A stretch of 64,000 nt of DNA from Chinchilla lanigera (GCF_000276665.1 NW_004955437.1:2327461-2391460); one strand, 5' to 3'. Shown: positions 11,863 to 23,698, counted from the first letter of the stretch. Translations and numbers: made by a program. Notes: generated from the sequence alone by a model not told the origin.

Positions 11863-13112
11863 AGAAGTTCTAATTACTTATTAGTAACTATTGTTATTGC
11901 TACTGAGGCTTTGATTATACTAATCTGACTGTCTCAGAGGCAAGTGTGACTTCAAGATGACAGTTTCTCCGGGAGCCCGATGGCCCCTCGGGCCCTAGAC
12001 TGAGAGCTATTAGCTAGGACTCAGACTCCGGGACGTGGCTGGGTGCAGGGGGGGAGTGGAAATGTGACAGCCAGATCGGAGGCGTAAGCCTGAGAAGGCA
12101 GCAGGTGCAGGATCCGACAGCTGCCAGCGAGGATGGCCTAAGAAGATTAAGGTTCGGTAAGTCAATGTCAGCGTCACCCGTGTCAGTGGCAGGGCAGGAG
12201 GCCGGCTGCTACCTGCTGCAGGGACAGATAAGAGACTCGGCTCCAAATCCCTGGGCCCAGGAGGGGCCTGGAGGCTCGAGGGGGTTGTCTGGGGACAGAG
12301 ATGGTGACTTGGAGCCAGGACACAAAAACTAGCCACAGAGCTGGCCGAGCGCTGAGGTACCCCATGCTGGAAGGTTCTGCCTTGGGCTTCCTGTGTCTCC
12401 TAGGGGCCATCAATGTCCCTTTGCCACCCCATGTCCCAGCTTCATGTGCTGAAAGCACAAGCATGTCTGCATGATGCCCACACGGAAGCACACAGAACTG
12501 GGTCACTAATCTATGACCCCGCTGGCTCCAGCCTTCACGCGCACAGAAAGACACTTCCGTCTCGTTGCAGAGACTGTAAATTTGGGTCCCAGCCGTGTGA
12601 CATCGATCCTGGGTGCTAACTCGCCTGGGATCCTCCACTGGATGGGAAGGGCAGGCAGCCGTCTCCGCAGCAGCGTCTTTTAATTTACTTTCTGTTGAAT
12701 CTTGTACAGTGATTTACTCTTTGGAACAGGTACCACACACGCTGAAGTTTGTCGTTAAGATTCAGCGTGGTGGTAACGGAGACCGCCGTTTGACAGTGAT
12801 TAAAACAAGCCAGATGTTCGTTGCTCTCACACAAGAGACGGAGGTAGATGATCCAGGATGTCTCTGCTCCATAAAGCGCTTGGAGACTTGGATCCTCTCA
12901 CCTCCCTCCCCAACTTGCCCCGTGTCCCCTTCTCGGGGGTCGTGGTGGCAGCCGTGACAGCTCTGTTGTAGGCAACAACTGAGAAGAGGAAGGTGACAGG
13001 TCCAGGGGCACCCCAGCTGTCTTTAAAGAACATTTTTAGGAGCTACCATATAATGCTTCTGTGTACGCTTTGAAAGACCAAAACCGAAGGACATAACTGC
13101 GCCTGGCCGCAA

Positions 13113-13132
13113 GGAATCCTGGGAAATGTAGT
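13113..13132 (-). promoter_or_regulatory. ZNF143/THAP11-like site
   Basis: On the minus strand ACTACATTTCCCAGGATTCC resembles the ZNF143/Ronin consensus ACTACAATTCCCAGCATGC, with CpG-containing flanks. Such sites mark housekeeping promoters but also occur inside old repeats. Confidence 0.35.
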
Positions 13133-13627
13133 CCTTCCCTGGCAGCCCAGCGCTCGGCCAACTATTCCGTCCCTACGGAAGGAGGAAGAACCCGCATCCC
13201 TCCCGCAAAAGATGCACAGTACGCAGTGCTGTGTTCCCGGGAAGGAGCACGACGGAGCCCTCTGGGGTGATGGTGAGGTTCTCTGTCTCAGTGGAGGTTG
13301 GACCACATGACTGTGTACATTTTTCAGAGCTTACGGAATGATCCACTTAAGATTTGTACATTTCACTTTGTGTAAATATTATCTCTCCCCATCTCTAAAC
13401 AAACACAAGAGGAACTATAAGCGGGCAGTGAACTCTGGCTACGGATCCTCGTGATGAGTGTTCAGAGTGAACTGCTGTCTGCAGCCGACTTTGAAATGCA
13501 TCCAAAAAAAGGAGCATGGGAGGAGGGGGGTGGGAGAGGTGTGAGGGAAGCTTGTCTAGATTCCAGTGGGGAGCTAAGAGGGTGGGCAAGAGGGTTTGGT
13601 CTCTGTCCAGCACCCCACCCCACCCCA

Positions 13628-13806
13628 CCTAGTACTGGGGATTGAACCCAGGGCCTTTGCCTGAGCTACACCCCTGGCCCTTTTTATTTTAAGACAGAAT
13701 CTCACTAAATCGCTCAGTTGCCCAGGCTGGGCTCAAACTTGGCAATTCTCCTGCCTCAGCCTCCCAAAGTATTGAGATTACAGGCATGTGCCACCATGCC
13801 CAGCTG
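13628..13806 (-). mobile_element. Composite B1-ID dimeric SINE, antisense
   Basis: Antisense ID part 'tactggggattgaacccagggcctttgcctgagctacacccctggccc' is joined directly to an antisense B1 part ('aagacagaatctcactaaat' to 'gtgccaccatgcccagct'). Such dimers are known from squirrel-like rodents and their relatives, which is the main lineage clue in the window. Confidence 0.85.
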
Positions 13807-16794
13807 ACTCTTTTGACCTTTCTGTGTGTTTGAAAGTTCTCACAGTAAGGTATTTGGGGAAGAGCCTGTCTCCCTTTCCCCCACCCATCCCCCAACCACT
13901 CAAATCCTCCTTCCCACCTCTGGGGGGCCCCCAGGGTCACCTGGCAGCCTTTGTCTCACGCTGACACTAGCCCGCTCCCTATAGTCACCCTTAATCAAGA
14001 TGAACCCTCAGCCGATGTCCCCCAGGAGCTGCCACCCCTGAGCCAGCTAGCCCGAGAGGTAACCCCTGGGTCCCTCCCCTCTTCCTCTGGGACACCCACT
14101 GCCCTTCAGCTCCCCACCCTCATCGCCCTGCTCAGGGAGCCCCCAGGCCCGGGGCCCTCTTCTCAGAACCCTCCGGCTGAGTCCTTGTAGAAAAGCTGTG
14201 CACCCCACACTTGAGGTGAGGACTGCCTGGCCCGCTCTGCTGCCTGCCTTTGGTCTCTGGGTCCAGAGCTTTCCTCTGGACTCAGGAACTGCTGCGCCCT
14301 CCTGCTGACCCGCTTGGCGGAGGAGGGAGCTGGGAGGGCAGCAAGGCCTTGGGAGGTGAGCAGGACACAGCCATCTTGAGTTCCAGGCTGAGCGCAGGCC
14401 GGTGTGGAGCGGGTAGAGGGTGGCAGCAGGCTCCCAAGGGCCTCGCTCCAGGCCGAGGATGGCAACACGTGACCTTCTCAAGCTGGTGGACTAAGCCAAG
14501 GGACTCAGAGCTGGCACGAGGAGGACTGGGTCGCCTCCCTCCCCGGCACCCAAGCCCGCGCTCCAGGGCAGTCGGATACCAGGCAGAGGGGCAGATGATT
14601 TTAGCTGGAAGGCACTGCCAGTCACCCTGCCTTGAGCTTGTGTGAACACAGTCCTCAGTGCACTGCCTGGAGACCGAGCCGGGATTGATTCCCCTGGGGG
14701 TTTCAGAGGGCCATGCTCAGTCTCCAGTGGGCGGGATGCTCAGAGACCAGGCCCTCTTCTCCCCTCCCTGCCACACCTGCCTCTGGTGGCTGCAGCAGCC
14801 CCATCCCTCACAGCATAGTGCCCCATCCTTCCAGGCTCAGCCTGCACCCGCTCCTCCAGCAAGCCCACCTGAGCCCTGCCGAGGACTGACCACCCAGGCA
14901 CGCCCATCCCAGGCACCAGCCCTGTCTGTGGCTGCCACCCTGCTCACTGGCAGCCCCATCAGTGGTGAGCACAGTGCCTGGAGGGAGGGGACTCTGCTGG
15001 TGGCACAGGACCTTTCCCAGTCAGGCCCCGAGTTTGCCGACACCTCAGTCACCAGCTCGGCTTTGCCTCCTGCTAGTAAAGCATTCTGTCCCCTGCTCCC
15101 TTGAAAGGGGACACCGCTGTGCAAGCCAGGACGCGGCCCCTGGGGACAGGTGGTTGGAGTTCACCTTCCAGGCACCAGACCTGGGAGAGGGGAGTGAGTC
15201 CAGCGACTCACAGCCTGCACGGGTGACGGGTGCAGAGGGATGCTGGGCCTCACTGCTCTGCGTCTCCCTGCTGGGGGGGGGGGCAGGAAGACCCCCCAGA
15301 GGGCTGCTCACCACACCGCGCACAGAACGCAGAGCACGTGAAGGGTGCAGCAGGAAGGGAGACACCAGCTTCCGGGTCACACCCGCAGTGACCCCCCACT
15401 TCCAGCCTGGCCACCTCCCGACAGCAGCCAGCGCTAAGCCCCATAACCCAACTGCCCTCCAAAGTTCCCGCAGGAAGGTCTTGGGGACATGGAAATTCAA
15501 ACCCTCACCTCTGATGCATCATGACTAAAGCAAATACCCGCTATTTCTCTCACAGGGTTGGAGGCTTCTGTCCATGGCAGTGGGCCCCCTGCTCTGAGGC
15601 CCGCGATAAGGCAGCACATCGTGGCGGAGCAAAACTGCCCCCCTCGTGGCCAGAAAGTGGGCAGGAGAAGGAGGAAGAGGCGGTGGTCCCGCATCACTCC
15701 CAGGACACAGCCCCCTGACCTGAGGAGCACCCCCCAGGCCCCCACCGGCTCTAGAGCCTGGGGACCAAGCACATGGGCCCCCGGGGACCCTGGCAGAACC
15801 GCAGCATTCCCACAGGGCACCCAGCTGTCCCATGCCACAGACAGTCCCGGCCGAGAGGAAGGCGGCCCTGTCTCAGCCTCCACCCTGCCCGGAGCACACG
15901 GTGATGAGTCCAGCCCGAAGGCCCTGCCCTCCCGGAGCTTGTGGTCCAGCGGGGACAGAGGAGACCGAACAGCAACAGATGCAGGAGAGTTTTTAGAGCT
16001 CGGTGAAGAGAAACAAAGCCAGGAGACGGAGGCCCATGCGTGTGTGCTCCCTGCGGCAGGACGGCGGGCAGCCTCTCTGAGGAGGCGGCGGTGGGCAGAG
16101 AACAGAGCAAGTGAAGGGTGAGCCGGGTGGCATGTGGGAGACGCGCTCCAGGCAGAAGCGACAGCGAGGGCAGAGCCTGAGGTGCTCCTCGGCCTGGCAC
16201 TTGGCGCGTATCCTGGGTTCCGGAGCTCGAGCGGAGACAGGAGTTCCCTCCCTTCCTCCCTCATCCTTCCCTCGCCCCCAGCTAGGAAGAAAAGTCACCA
16301 AATGTCCCCCCAGCCTGCAGCTCCAGACCGCTCTGTCCACCCCGGCCGCCCTGCCTGGCTAACAGGTAGCCACGCTTTGTTCCTGCTATACACAGGAACC
16401 CACAGCACCACCAGATTCCCAAGCCGAGCTCGCCCTGTGTTTGACGCAAAGCCAAGCATCATTACGCCCGACTGCCTGCAGCCGGGCTCCGCCTGGGTCC
16501 GTGGGCCGGAGCCGCACTGGGCCGAGTCCCGCTCCTGCCCCCTCCGCAGGCAGCATGGCAGGGTGCACGCTCAACCCAGCCCGGAGCAGCCGCAGCCATC
16601 CCTGAGGGCTCCGCAGAGAGTGTGAGGCCCAGGGAGAAGAGAAAAGAGGGGAAGCCCCTTGGGTTCCTAAAACGATGCCCACCTGGAAGCCAGAGCTGGG
16701 TGAAACACGAGGCTCAGGCTCCCTGATTGCATCCCGCTCGGCGCCCGCCACCAGCTGCCCTCCGCAGGCGAGTCCATTACCGCTGAGGGCCCCG

Positions 16795-16905
16795 CTTGTC
16801 CTGGAGATGGTAATAACAGGGTTAGTGTGCGGATTCAATGAGATAAGATCTGCAAGGTGCTCTGCCCCGTGACAAGTGCTAAAAGTGTTTCTTAAATAAA
16901 AAGGA
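16795..16905 (+). mobile_element. MIR SINE remnant, 3' part
   Basis: 'gcggattcaatgagataaga' and 'tgcaaggtgctctgccccgt' follow the MIR 3' region. Confidence 0.68.
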
Positions 16906-17100
16906 AAGTGCTTAGTAAAGTGTATTTTAAAATCACTCCCTTCCATGTAATTGTATTTTAAATGTTCAGTAGGAAAAGGGTTTGCCCCCTTTAAGAATAA
17001 TCAGGGAAGAAACTGCTTCTGTCAGCAGAAAGCTGGTGATTAGGAAACAAAGCTGGAGTTGCCAAGGGTTTAATTAGTTCCTTTTAGCACTGAAGGCCCA
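16905..17100. promoter_or_regulatory. Candidate conserved non-coding element
   Basis: 'ccctttaagaataatcaggg', 'ctggtgattaggaaacaaag', 'gggtttaattagttcctttt', next to a MIR remnant. Non-repetitive. Confidence 0.3.
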
Positions 17101-17952
17101 GCCCGGAAGCTGCCTGGTCAGCCCCGGTGACCAGCGTGGGAAGGGCCAGCACCCCTGGGTGGGGGCACCAGCCGGCAGTGCCCACCCAGCCGGGCCCGGA
17201 GGGCAGCAGGGTGCAGCACACGCGGGGACTGGCCATCACTGGCAGAGCCGCAGCCTGCGGCATCTGTCCCTCACCAGCTCACGGCGAAGAGGGACGTGGG
17301 CCGGGCCTGGGAGCGGATGGCTGAGCTAAAGTTCAAGGGCACTGAAAAGCCCACCGCAGCAAGAGGGGGCCAAGTCAGCCAGCCCAGGGGCCAGGCCTCC
17401 GCGGTCACTTCACCTGCCTGTGGAAGGCACGCCTCCAGCTGGCCCTCACCTGGGCCTGAGGTCCTGTACCCAAGTTGTCTTTCCTGGAGGCCACACGTGC
17501 ACCCACACGGTTTATCAAGCAGCTGATCGGAGTCACGCACAGGCTGCGCTCGGGACAAAGAGCTACACCAGAGCTGGATGGCCAGGGGCTCGGCGGAGAG
17601 GACCGTGGCTGGGTCCTGGTGGTCCCATTCCCTCCCTGGATCTCCACCTGTGCCTTCGCATCCCCATCCCTGGACGTCCCCCAGGAGGGCGGCAGCCAGA
17701 CAGCAAACTCCCTGAGGGCCATCGTGGTATACGAGTTAACTCCCACCAAGTGCCAGCCGCCACCTCGGTGGAAGGGCCCAGCCCAGATGCCAGGAGAAAC
17801 TAAGGCAGGCGTTCATTGGTGGAGAGACCCACTCCGCCCCTGACTGGAAGGTTCAGGGAAGGTAGGTTCTCGGTTCTGCCTAAAAACATCTGTAGACCAT
17901 TCCGATCAAGAGCCCAGCACTTGCGGGAACTGACAAACCTATGCTAGAACGC

Positions 17953-18040
17953 AAGGCTGGGGGTGTGGCTCAGCAAGAGAGCTGTGCCTCGCATGGGCCC
18001 TGGGTTCAATTCCCGGCACCAGAATAACACAAAATAAATG
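17953..18040 (+). mobile_element. ID-type SINE (tRNA-Ala derived)
   Basis: 'ggctgggggtgtggctcagc' (A box) and 'gggttcaattcccggcacca' (B box) followed by an A-rich tail with 'aaataaat'. Confidence 0.85.
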
Positions 18041-18384
18041 GGAAAATGCAAAGGACCTAGAATGGCCAGGATTTCTATGAGTCAGAACAAAGACGAATGG
18101 CTTAAACAATGTCCTTTTATACCTTTCCACAAAGCTTCAGCAAGGAAGGCCCTGCGAGGATGGTTTTAGAGTACACAAATAGACTGATATAAGAAAATAA
18201 AAAGTATCGGAAAATCCCACTGTACATATGTGGTCAAATGTTTTACAACAGAAAAACTCCCATAGTTCAGTGCAGAAAAGATTATCCTCTCCATAAATGG
18301 TGCTGGCCCAGTAGGATCTATTGGTACATACAGGAAAAAAAAAAACGAAGCTTGATCCCTACCTCATACCACAAACAATTATTT

Positions 18385-18475
18385 TTTTTTTCAGTACCAA
18401 GTATTGAAGCCAGGGCCTGGGGCATGGTAGGCAAGGGCTCCACCCCTGAGCCACATCCATGCCCAGAATCCCCCT
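18385..18475 (-). mobile_element. ID-type SINE, antisense
   Basis: T-run, then 'cagtaccaagtattgaagccagggcctggg', 'gagccacatccatgccc': the reverse complement of an ID element with B and A boxes. Confidence 0.82.
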
Positions 18476-18729
18476 AAAATTAATTCCAAATGCATCATTG
18501 ATCTAATGTGAGTAGTAAAACAATAAAGCATCTAGACAAAAACATAGAGATACTTTTTGTTTTATTTTATTTTATTTTTTATTAGTCCACATTTGCAGTA
18601 CATAATGATCCCATTCACGGAGGACAGTCGGTACATGTACAATAACACATCTTCACTCATTTTTATATCCTCCTCCTCCCCCGTCCCGTTTCCCCTCCTC
18701 CATTTCCCAAAGTAGGAAAATATTGCTTT

Positions 18730-18957
18730 TTCTTTTCTTTTTGAGACAGGGTCTCGAGATGTAGTTCAGGCTGGCTTCAAACTCTCAGCGATCGGGCTGG
18801 GGATGTAGCTCAGGGGTGCAGCGCCTGCCTGGCAAGTGTGAGACCCTGAGTTCAATTCCTGGTACCAAAAAAGAAAACAGTAAAAAAAAAAACTCGGCCA
18901 TCCTCCTGCCTCAGCCTCCTGAGTGCTGGGATTTACACCATGCACCACCATTCCTGA
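18730..18957 (-). mobile_element. B1-like SINE, antisense, split by an ID element
   Basis: 18730-18793 gives the antisense B1 3' half up to 'ctctcagcgatc'. After the ID insertion the B1 resumes at about 18898 with 'ccatcctcctgcctcagcctcctgagtgctggg'. Confidence 0.87.
18794..18892 (+). mobile_element. ID-type SINE nested in a B1
   Basis: 'gggctggggatgtagctcaggggtgcagcgcctgcctggc' to 'gagttcaattcctggtacc' with an A-rich tail. Flanked by an imperfect target duplication (aactctcagcgatc before, aactcggccatc after), showing it came after the B1. Confidence 0.9.
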
Positions 18958-19056
18958 GTGAGTACAAAAAGAGTTCTTAAAGCATAACACAAAAGAATTA
19001 TCTGCAGAGGGAATAACTGATAAATTGGATTGCACTGCAGTTTAAAAGTTCTTCAA

Positions 19057-19140
19057 GCCAGGGATATAGCTCAGCAGCACAGCGCCTGCCTGGCAAGCAC
19101 GAGGTCCTAAGTGTGATTCCTGGTACAAAAATTAAAAAAA
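19057..19140 (+). mobile_element. ID-type SINE
   Basis: 'gccagggatatagctcagca', 'gcctgcctggcaagcacgag' and 'gtgtgattcctggtac' plus an A-rich tail. Confidence 0.88.
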
Positions 19141-19789
19141 GAAGTAAAAGTTACCAAAAAACAGTGTAAGAGAGTGAGATCAGGCAGCCGCAGAGCCGGG
19201 GATACCCGCTCACACACGTGCCCGACAGAGAACATGGATCCAGAGTCTACAGACTGCAGACAAATCAGAAGGGAAGTGGTGGACATGTCCCGTACAAACT
19301 GCCAAAAAGCAGGGTAAGCTGCCGCAGTGCACGCCCCTGACAGCACCGGAACTGACTGGGTCTCCCAGAGCCCAAGGGAAAAGCCCTCGCACCGCTGGCG
19401 GGGGGTGCACTGAGGCAACCACTTTGGAAAAGGATTTGGCTTCGTCTACTACACCTAAGCATACATCAAACCAGCCATCCCTCTCCGAGGCATTTGCTTG
19501 ACAAAAACCAAAACAAGAAAAACAACATGCAAGAATATTCATGGCAGCTTTCTTCAGATTAGCTGGAAAGAACGTACATGAACACCAAAGGGAGAAAGAA
19601 TAAATAAGCTGCAACACCATCACACCATGGAGTACTATGCAGCAAGGAAGATGGAACAAACTACAGATATATGCATCATCATGGATGTTGTCACAAATAT
19701 CGTCCTGAATAAAATAATCCAGACACAGAGTGGTACAGAGAGACCTCGAGACAGAGGAAGGTGGCTCTGTCACTGTGCACTTGGCTTCT

Positions 19790-19890
19790 CTCACTGTGGA
19801 GCCCAGGCTGGCCTTAAACTCATGGTGATCCTTCTGCCTCAGCCTCCTGAGTGCTGGGATTATAGCTATGCATCACCACTCCCAACTGCT
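19790..19890 (-). mobile_element. B1-like SINE, antisense, partial
   Basis: 'ctgtggagcccaggctggcc', 'cctcagcctcctgagtgctg', 'gcatcaccactcccaactgc'. Lies at the end of the L1 fragment. Confidence 0.85.
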
Positions 19891-19892
19891 CA

Positions 19893-20000
19893 CATCCGCA
19901 CTTTACTGGTAGGGAAACTGAGGCACAGAGATATGAACTAGCTTGCCCAAGAGTAGCTTGCCTAGGACTCGAAGCCAGCTCTTCAAGTCCACTAGAACCG
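19893..20000 (-). mobile_element. MIR-like remnant, antisense
   Basis: 'gggaaactgaggcacagaga', 'agcttgcccaagagtagctt'. Confidence 0.65.
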
Positions 20001-21134
20001 CTGGGGTCTCCAACGTCCATTTCACCCAGGTTCAGCAGCTCCCCAGTCCCCCACTGAGGACCCCCAAGAAATCACGATGTCCCTCTGCTGGCCTAACATC
20101 CTCCGACAGGCTGGTCCCATAGGCGAGGCCTCGCCCAGTCGTGGTGAAAAGGGCTGGTCATGTTAATTTTGGGGGTGACCCCTGTTGAGGCAGGGCCTGG
20201 GGTGCCCGCTTGCTGAGCCCAGAACCCGGGCAGTTCCAGCCGGCCGGGAGCCCTGAGAGTGAGCACCTTCCCGGCTGGCCACGGGCAGGCTTTTCCAGAA
20301 GGGACAGCAGAGCCGGGCCGAACCGCGTGGTCAGTAGCACCTGCGCCCCAGGAAGTACAGCCCGGGCACCCCAGGTCCTTCCGGCTCTGGACCTGCTTCC
20401 CCACAACCCAGGCTGGGCTCAGCACCCGCTACCCGCCACTGCGACAGGAGCGCGCCCACTAGGGGCCCGGGAGGCCAGAGCAAAAGGCGGAGGCTTCGGA
20501 GAGAGCTGACCCGACAGAGGCCGGCAAATGGCCTAAGCTGCTGACCAGGGATGCTGCTGCTCCCCGGGGAATGTCCCTGCCTCTGCTTCGGGCCTTGGAG
20601 AGCTGGAAAGGGCGGCTGCTGGAACCCACGCCCTCCTTGCTGGGACTGACGTTGCAGGGTCGGGGGAAGAGGGGACCCTCCCAGCAAGCCTCGGAGCCCA
20701 CCATGGGTACAGGAAGTGAGGGGCACGGACAGCTCAGCGCTAGCAAGTGCTGGAGACAGAATTCAGCTGGCGGAGCCCGGCTGGCCTCGCTGGGTGTTTC
20801 CGTGAGCATGGAAGTGAGCTGGCCCAGATCTCCCAGCTAGAAGGGTCGGAGCCCGGATTCGAACCCAAGCGCTACTGACCTCATGGCCAACTGAGTAGCG
20901 GACAGTAGATGCAGAAGTTTGAGTTACATCTCAGTGGGTAAACTGAGTCACACTCCCCCTGTCCCTCACACTTCCGCGTCCACACGGGTCTTGGGTAAAC
21001 TGAGTCACGCACACTTCGCAGTCCCACTCGACTTGGGAGGTTTCGGGATGGTGTATGAGGAGCTCCTGGAAGGGGTCGGTGTTGGGTGTCCATCTAACCC
21101 GGTCCTGCCGAGCCCAGTGGGGCGGGCGGGGAGT

Positions 21135-21148
21135 GTCTCCATGGCGAC
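21135..21148. promoter_or_regulatory. RFX-type X-box-like palindrome
   Basis: GTCTCCATGGCGAC fits the GTYNCC-AT-GGNRAC pattern of RFX sites. Confidence 0.4.
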
Positions 21149-21596
21149 GGGAGCCGCTGGAGGGGCAGGGAGGGAGGGGTGGAGGGAGAGGGCCGGGCGG
21201 GGAAGGGGAGGGAGGCGAGGCCTCTGCGGATTGATCTCACTCAGTCAGATTCAATCCTGAGTGAAAATGGATTTTTTAATGCGTCTATTAGCTGCTTTGA
21301 AAACGCAAATTGAGTTCAGAGAAGACCGAGGCCGCCATCAGAAAACAATTTGGCGTCTGAGGCACCGGGGGGCGGGCGGGGGGAGCCCTAGCACGGGGAC
21401 TCCCCCACCAGCCTGAGCCTAGCCTTGGTGAGGGGAGGAGAGACCTGTATGCCACACCTCCTCCCCTGCCCCAGGGACGTGGGTTTAGCCGGAGTTGGGG
21501 GCCAGCTCGTCTACAGAAATGAACAAACTGTGTGCCCGGAGGGAAGCAAGCTCCCGGGAAACGTACAGTCCCGGAGGGCTGCCTGGATGAGGCGGC

Positions 21597-21611
21597 GGGG
21601 GGGGGGGGGGG
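21597..21611. repeat. G15 homopolymer
   Basis: A run of 15 G after 'gaggcggc', inside the CpG-rich block. Sequencing errors are likely here. Confidence 0.9.
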
Positions 21612-21959
21612 CCTGAAGGCGCATGCGCACACAGCACATCTTGGTGGCGGGTGAAAAATAATGCCCGGCAAGCTTTTGCCCAGAGCTTTCGAGTTTGCAA
21701 AGGGCGCCCTCGCTCGCCGTGGGCAGAGTCCTCGCCGTGACTGCAGGCCCAGTGTGACCGCGAGCTGAGGAAGCCGAGGCTGGGGCCCTCCGTGGGGTCC
21801 TCGGGCGTGGCCAGCTGGCGTGCCCAGCCCTGGGCAGGGAAGGGGCCGAGGAGGAGCGGGGAGCTGGGCCGGGCTGCGGGGCGCCTCGCCCTCCGCTCCC
21901 CAATCCCAGGGCGAGCAGGAGCGGGGAGCAGGTAGGGCCACAGGCGGGGGCGCAGGCGA

Positions 21960-22160
21960 CACTTCCCTGCTTTGTGACTCTCCCGGCTTGGAGCCTCCTT
22001 TGCATATGCAAATGAGCTCATCCTCCCGCAATTACACAGTAATCAGGAGCAAATTACCTTCTTGCTGTTTACTTTCTGCGTTCTTAATTAATCCGGTTAT
22101 TACACGATTAATGGAGCTTGTTTGGTGAGAAATTCATAGCAAGAATGGAGGAGGCGTTGC
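21960..22160. promoter_or_regulatory. Candidate conserved non-coding element with homeodomain sites
   Basis: AT-rich island in GC-rich DNA with the octamer palindrome, 'gcaattacacagtaatcagg', 'cttaattaatccggttatta' and 'cgattaatgg'. The cluster of TAAT cores with non-repetitive text resembles developmental enhancers. Confidence 0.4.
21999..22013. promoter_or_regulatory. Palindromic octamer (POU-type) site
   Basis: TTTGCATATGCAAA is a perfect 14-bp palindrome that overlaps the POU octamer ATGCAAAT (22006-22013). Confidence 0.5.
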
Positions 22161-22714
22161 GTAGGCAGGGGAGGGGGAGACAGACAGGGCCCTGCCCCAA
22201 ACCGGGGTTCCCGCACCCCGCCTTCCGGCCCCGCTCCGGTCCTGGGTCCCGGGCGCACCCCGCCTTTTCCGCCGCCATCTCCCTCCCGCCCTCACCCCAC
22301 CGCCTGTGGATGGGGCCGGCGGCCCTCGCCGCCCTGGGCCCCCGCCCTCCCTCCCCTCCCTCCCCTCCCCAGGCAGAAGTGACCGCCCCTGCCCTGGGTC
22401 ACCGAGTGCCACACACACGCTCACACGCCCCCGCCGGACGCCGACACCCCAGGCCCAGCAGGAGGGACGCTGAGGTCAGTTCAGCGGTGTTTGATCAGGG
22501 CCGGCCGGCGCCCCCTTCCGCTCAAGGTAGCCTTTCTCTGCAAGTCCCCTGCCCCAGGTCACTCCGCGTGCCCTGAGGACAGTGTCCCTGTTCCACAGAT
22601 CCATCCTGGAGTCTCTGGTAATCTTTTTTCTATTCTGCCTTTAACTTACTTTTGGCGGGGGTTCTGCAATTTCACTGTAATGTTCTGAGATGTGCGTTTC
22701 TCCTTTCCTTCATG

Positions 22715-23110
22715 CCTCCTTCCTAGAATCTGTCTTTTTTTTATCATTTCCCAAAATCCCTAATGAAGGCATCATTAAATATTACCCCTCCCAATTCTTT
22801 TAAGGTCTCTGGAATTTCTAGATGAACTCATTTTATGTCTCATATCTTTTTCCCTGTCCCTGCCTTCCTCTCTGTACCCCATTGGCCTAATGATTTCTTC
22901 AAATCTATTTTCCAGTTCACTAACTATCTCTTCAGCTGTATCTAATATGCTGTCTAACTCTTCCATTGGGCTTTAAATTTCAAGATTATTACTTTCATTT
23001 CTGAGTGTATTCACTCATTTTCATATTTGCCTGGTTTTCCTTATTGCATCTTCCTTTCTGTAAGCATTTAAAATATGCTGTTTAAAATAAATAAATAAAT
23101 AAATAAAGTT
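22715..23110 (-). mobile_element. AT-rich LINE-like sequence, probably antisense old L1
   Basis: Plus-strand T-rich text with phrases such as 'ggaatttctagatgaactca' and 'tatcttttccagttcactaa'-like runs is typical of antisense old L1 5' regions. The right end has an (AAAT)n tract at 23083-23107. No ORF. Confidence 0.4.
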
Positions 23111-23697
23111 TGGGTCTGATCATTTTACTCTTGCCTGGAAGGAGTACATCTGCCACTTGGGATCAGCTGTTTCCTATGTGCTTTGTCATTGTGCTTTGGA
23201 CGCTCACACTTAGCTTTATCCATGGGACTCCTGTTCCGTGGAAACTGACAGCATGTCCCCCGTGAAAGATTTCATTTTTGTTTCACCAGCCAGGTGGACA
23301 GGTGCTACCAACACACTTGGGGATCATTCCACCACTGAGGTGAGACGGAAGCTGACCTAAGCCCTGTGGGGCCGGTTCTGCGTATGAGATTAGGGCAGGC
23401 CCTCCACACACCTAGAATGTTCTTACTTCTTTTTACTGCAGACGAGATTCCCCTCCTCTATCCTTTCGTAAAAACCATAGTGCTTTGTGTTCTGGTCCTT
23501 GTGGAGCCCTCCATTCCAACAAGTCCTTGCCATCCTGGGCCTTCAATCTGTCCCTTCCTCCTGGGGAGATCAAGGACAGCAGCTGTCCACCTGGACAACG
23601 CTGTCCTCCAACAGGACATCTGGCCAGTTCTAGAGACACTGATTGTGTCACACTGAGGAGGGAGACACTGTGGGCCCAGGACATCCACTGCGCCTGT

Positions 23698-23698
23698 G

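Larger units (their letters stand above)
3473..18164. other. Intergenic DNA downstream of GRM4, no gene recognised
   Basis: GC-rich unique sequence with the SINEs, MIR pieces, minisatellites and candidate elements listed separately. ORFs here, including 15497-16264 on the minus strand, change frame use without splice sites or domains and are not called genes. Confidence 0.7.
18165..19760 (+). mobile_element. Decayed LINE-1 3' end, interrupted by SINEs
   Basis: 18170-18360 resembles the L1 ORF2 C-terminal region ('ataaatggtgctggcccagtaggat'). 18480-18560 continues the L1 order, and 19500-19730 is the L1 3' UTR type ('ggagtactatgcagcaaggaag'). ID and B1 SINEs are inserted at 18385, 18730, 18794 and 19057. 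The AT-rich stretch 18548-18700 may be another LINE piece. No intact ORF. Confidence 0.75.
21100..22600. promoter_or_regulatory. CpG-rich block with AT-rich islands (candidate regulatory region)
   Basis: Dense CpG and GC boxes at 21118-21225, 21365-21400, 21570-21960 and 22190-22460, with AT-rich islands between them at 21235-21350 and 22000-22140. It looks like a CpG island with embedded enhancer-like sequence, about 9-10 kb beyond the GRM4 3' end. No spliced gene could be built from it. It may be an unannotated lncRNA promoter (inference). Confidence 0.45.

Noticed and set aside
15497..16264. 255-codon minus-strand frame
   Set aside because: Overlaps other open frames on both strands in GC-rich DNA; no domain or splice context.
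21288..22031. 247-codon minus-strand frame in the CpG-rich block
   Set aside because: Runs through a G15 tract and GC-rich low-complexity sequence, and overlaps the candidate AT-rich element. Unlikely to be coding.
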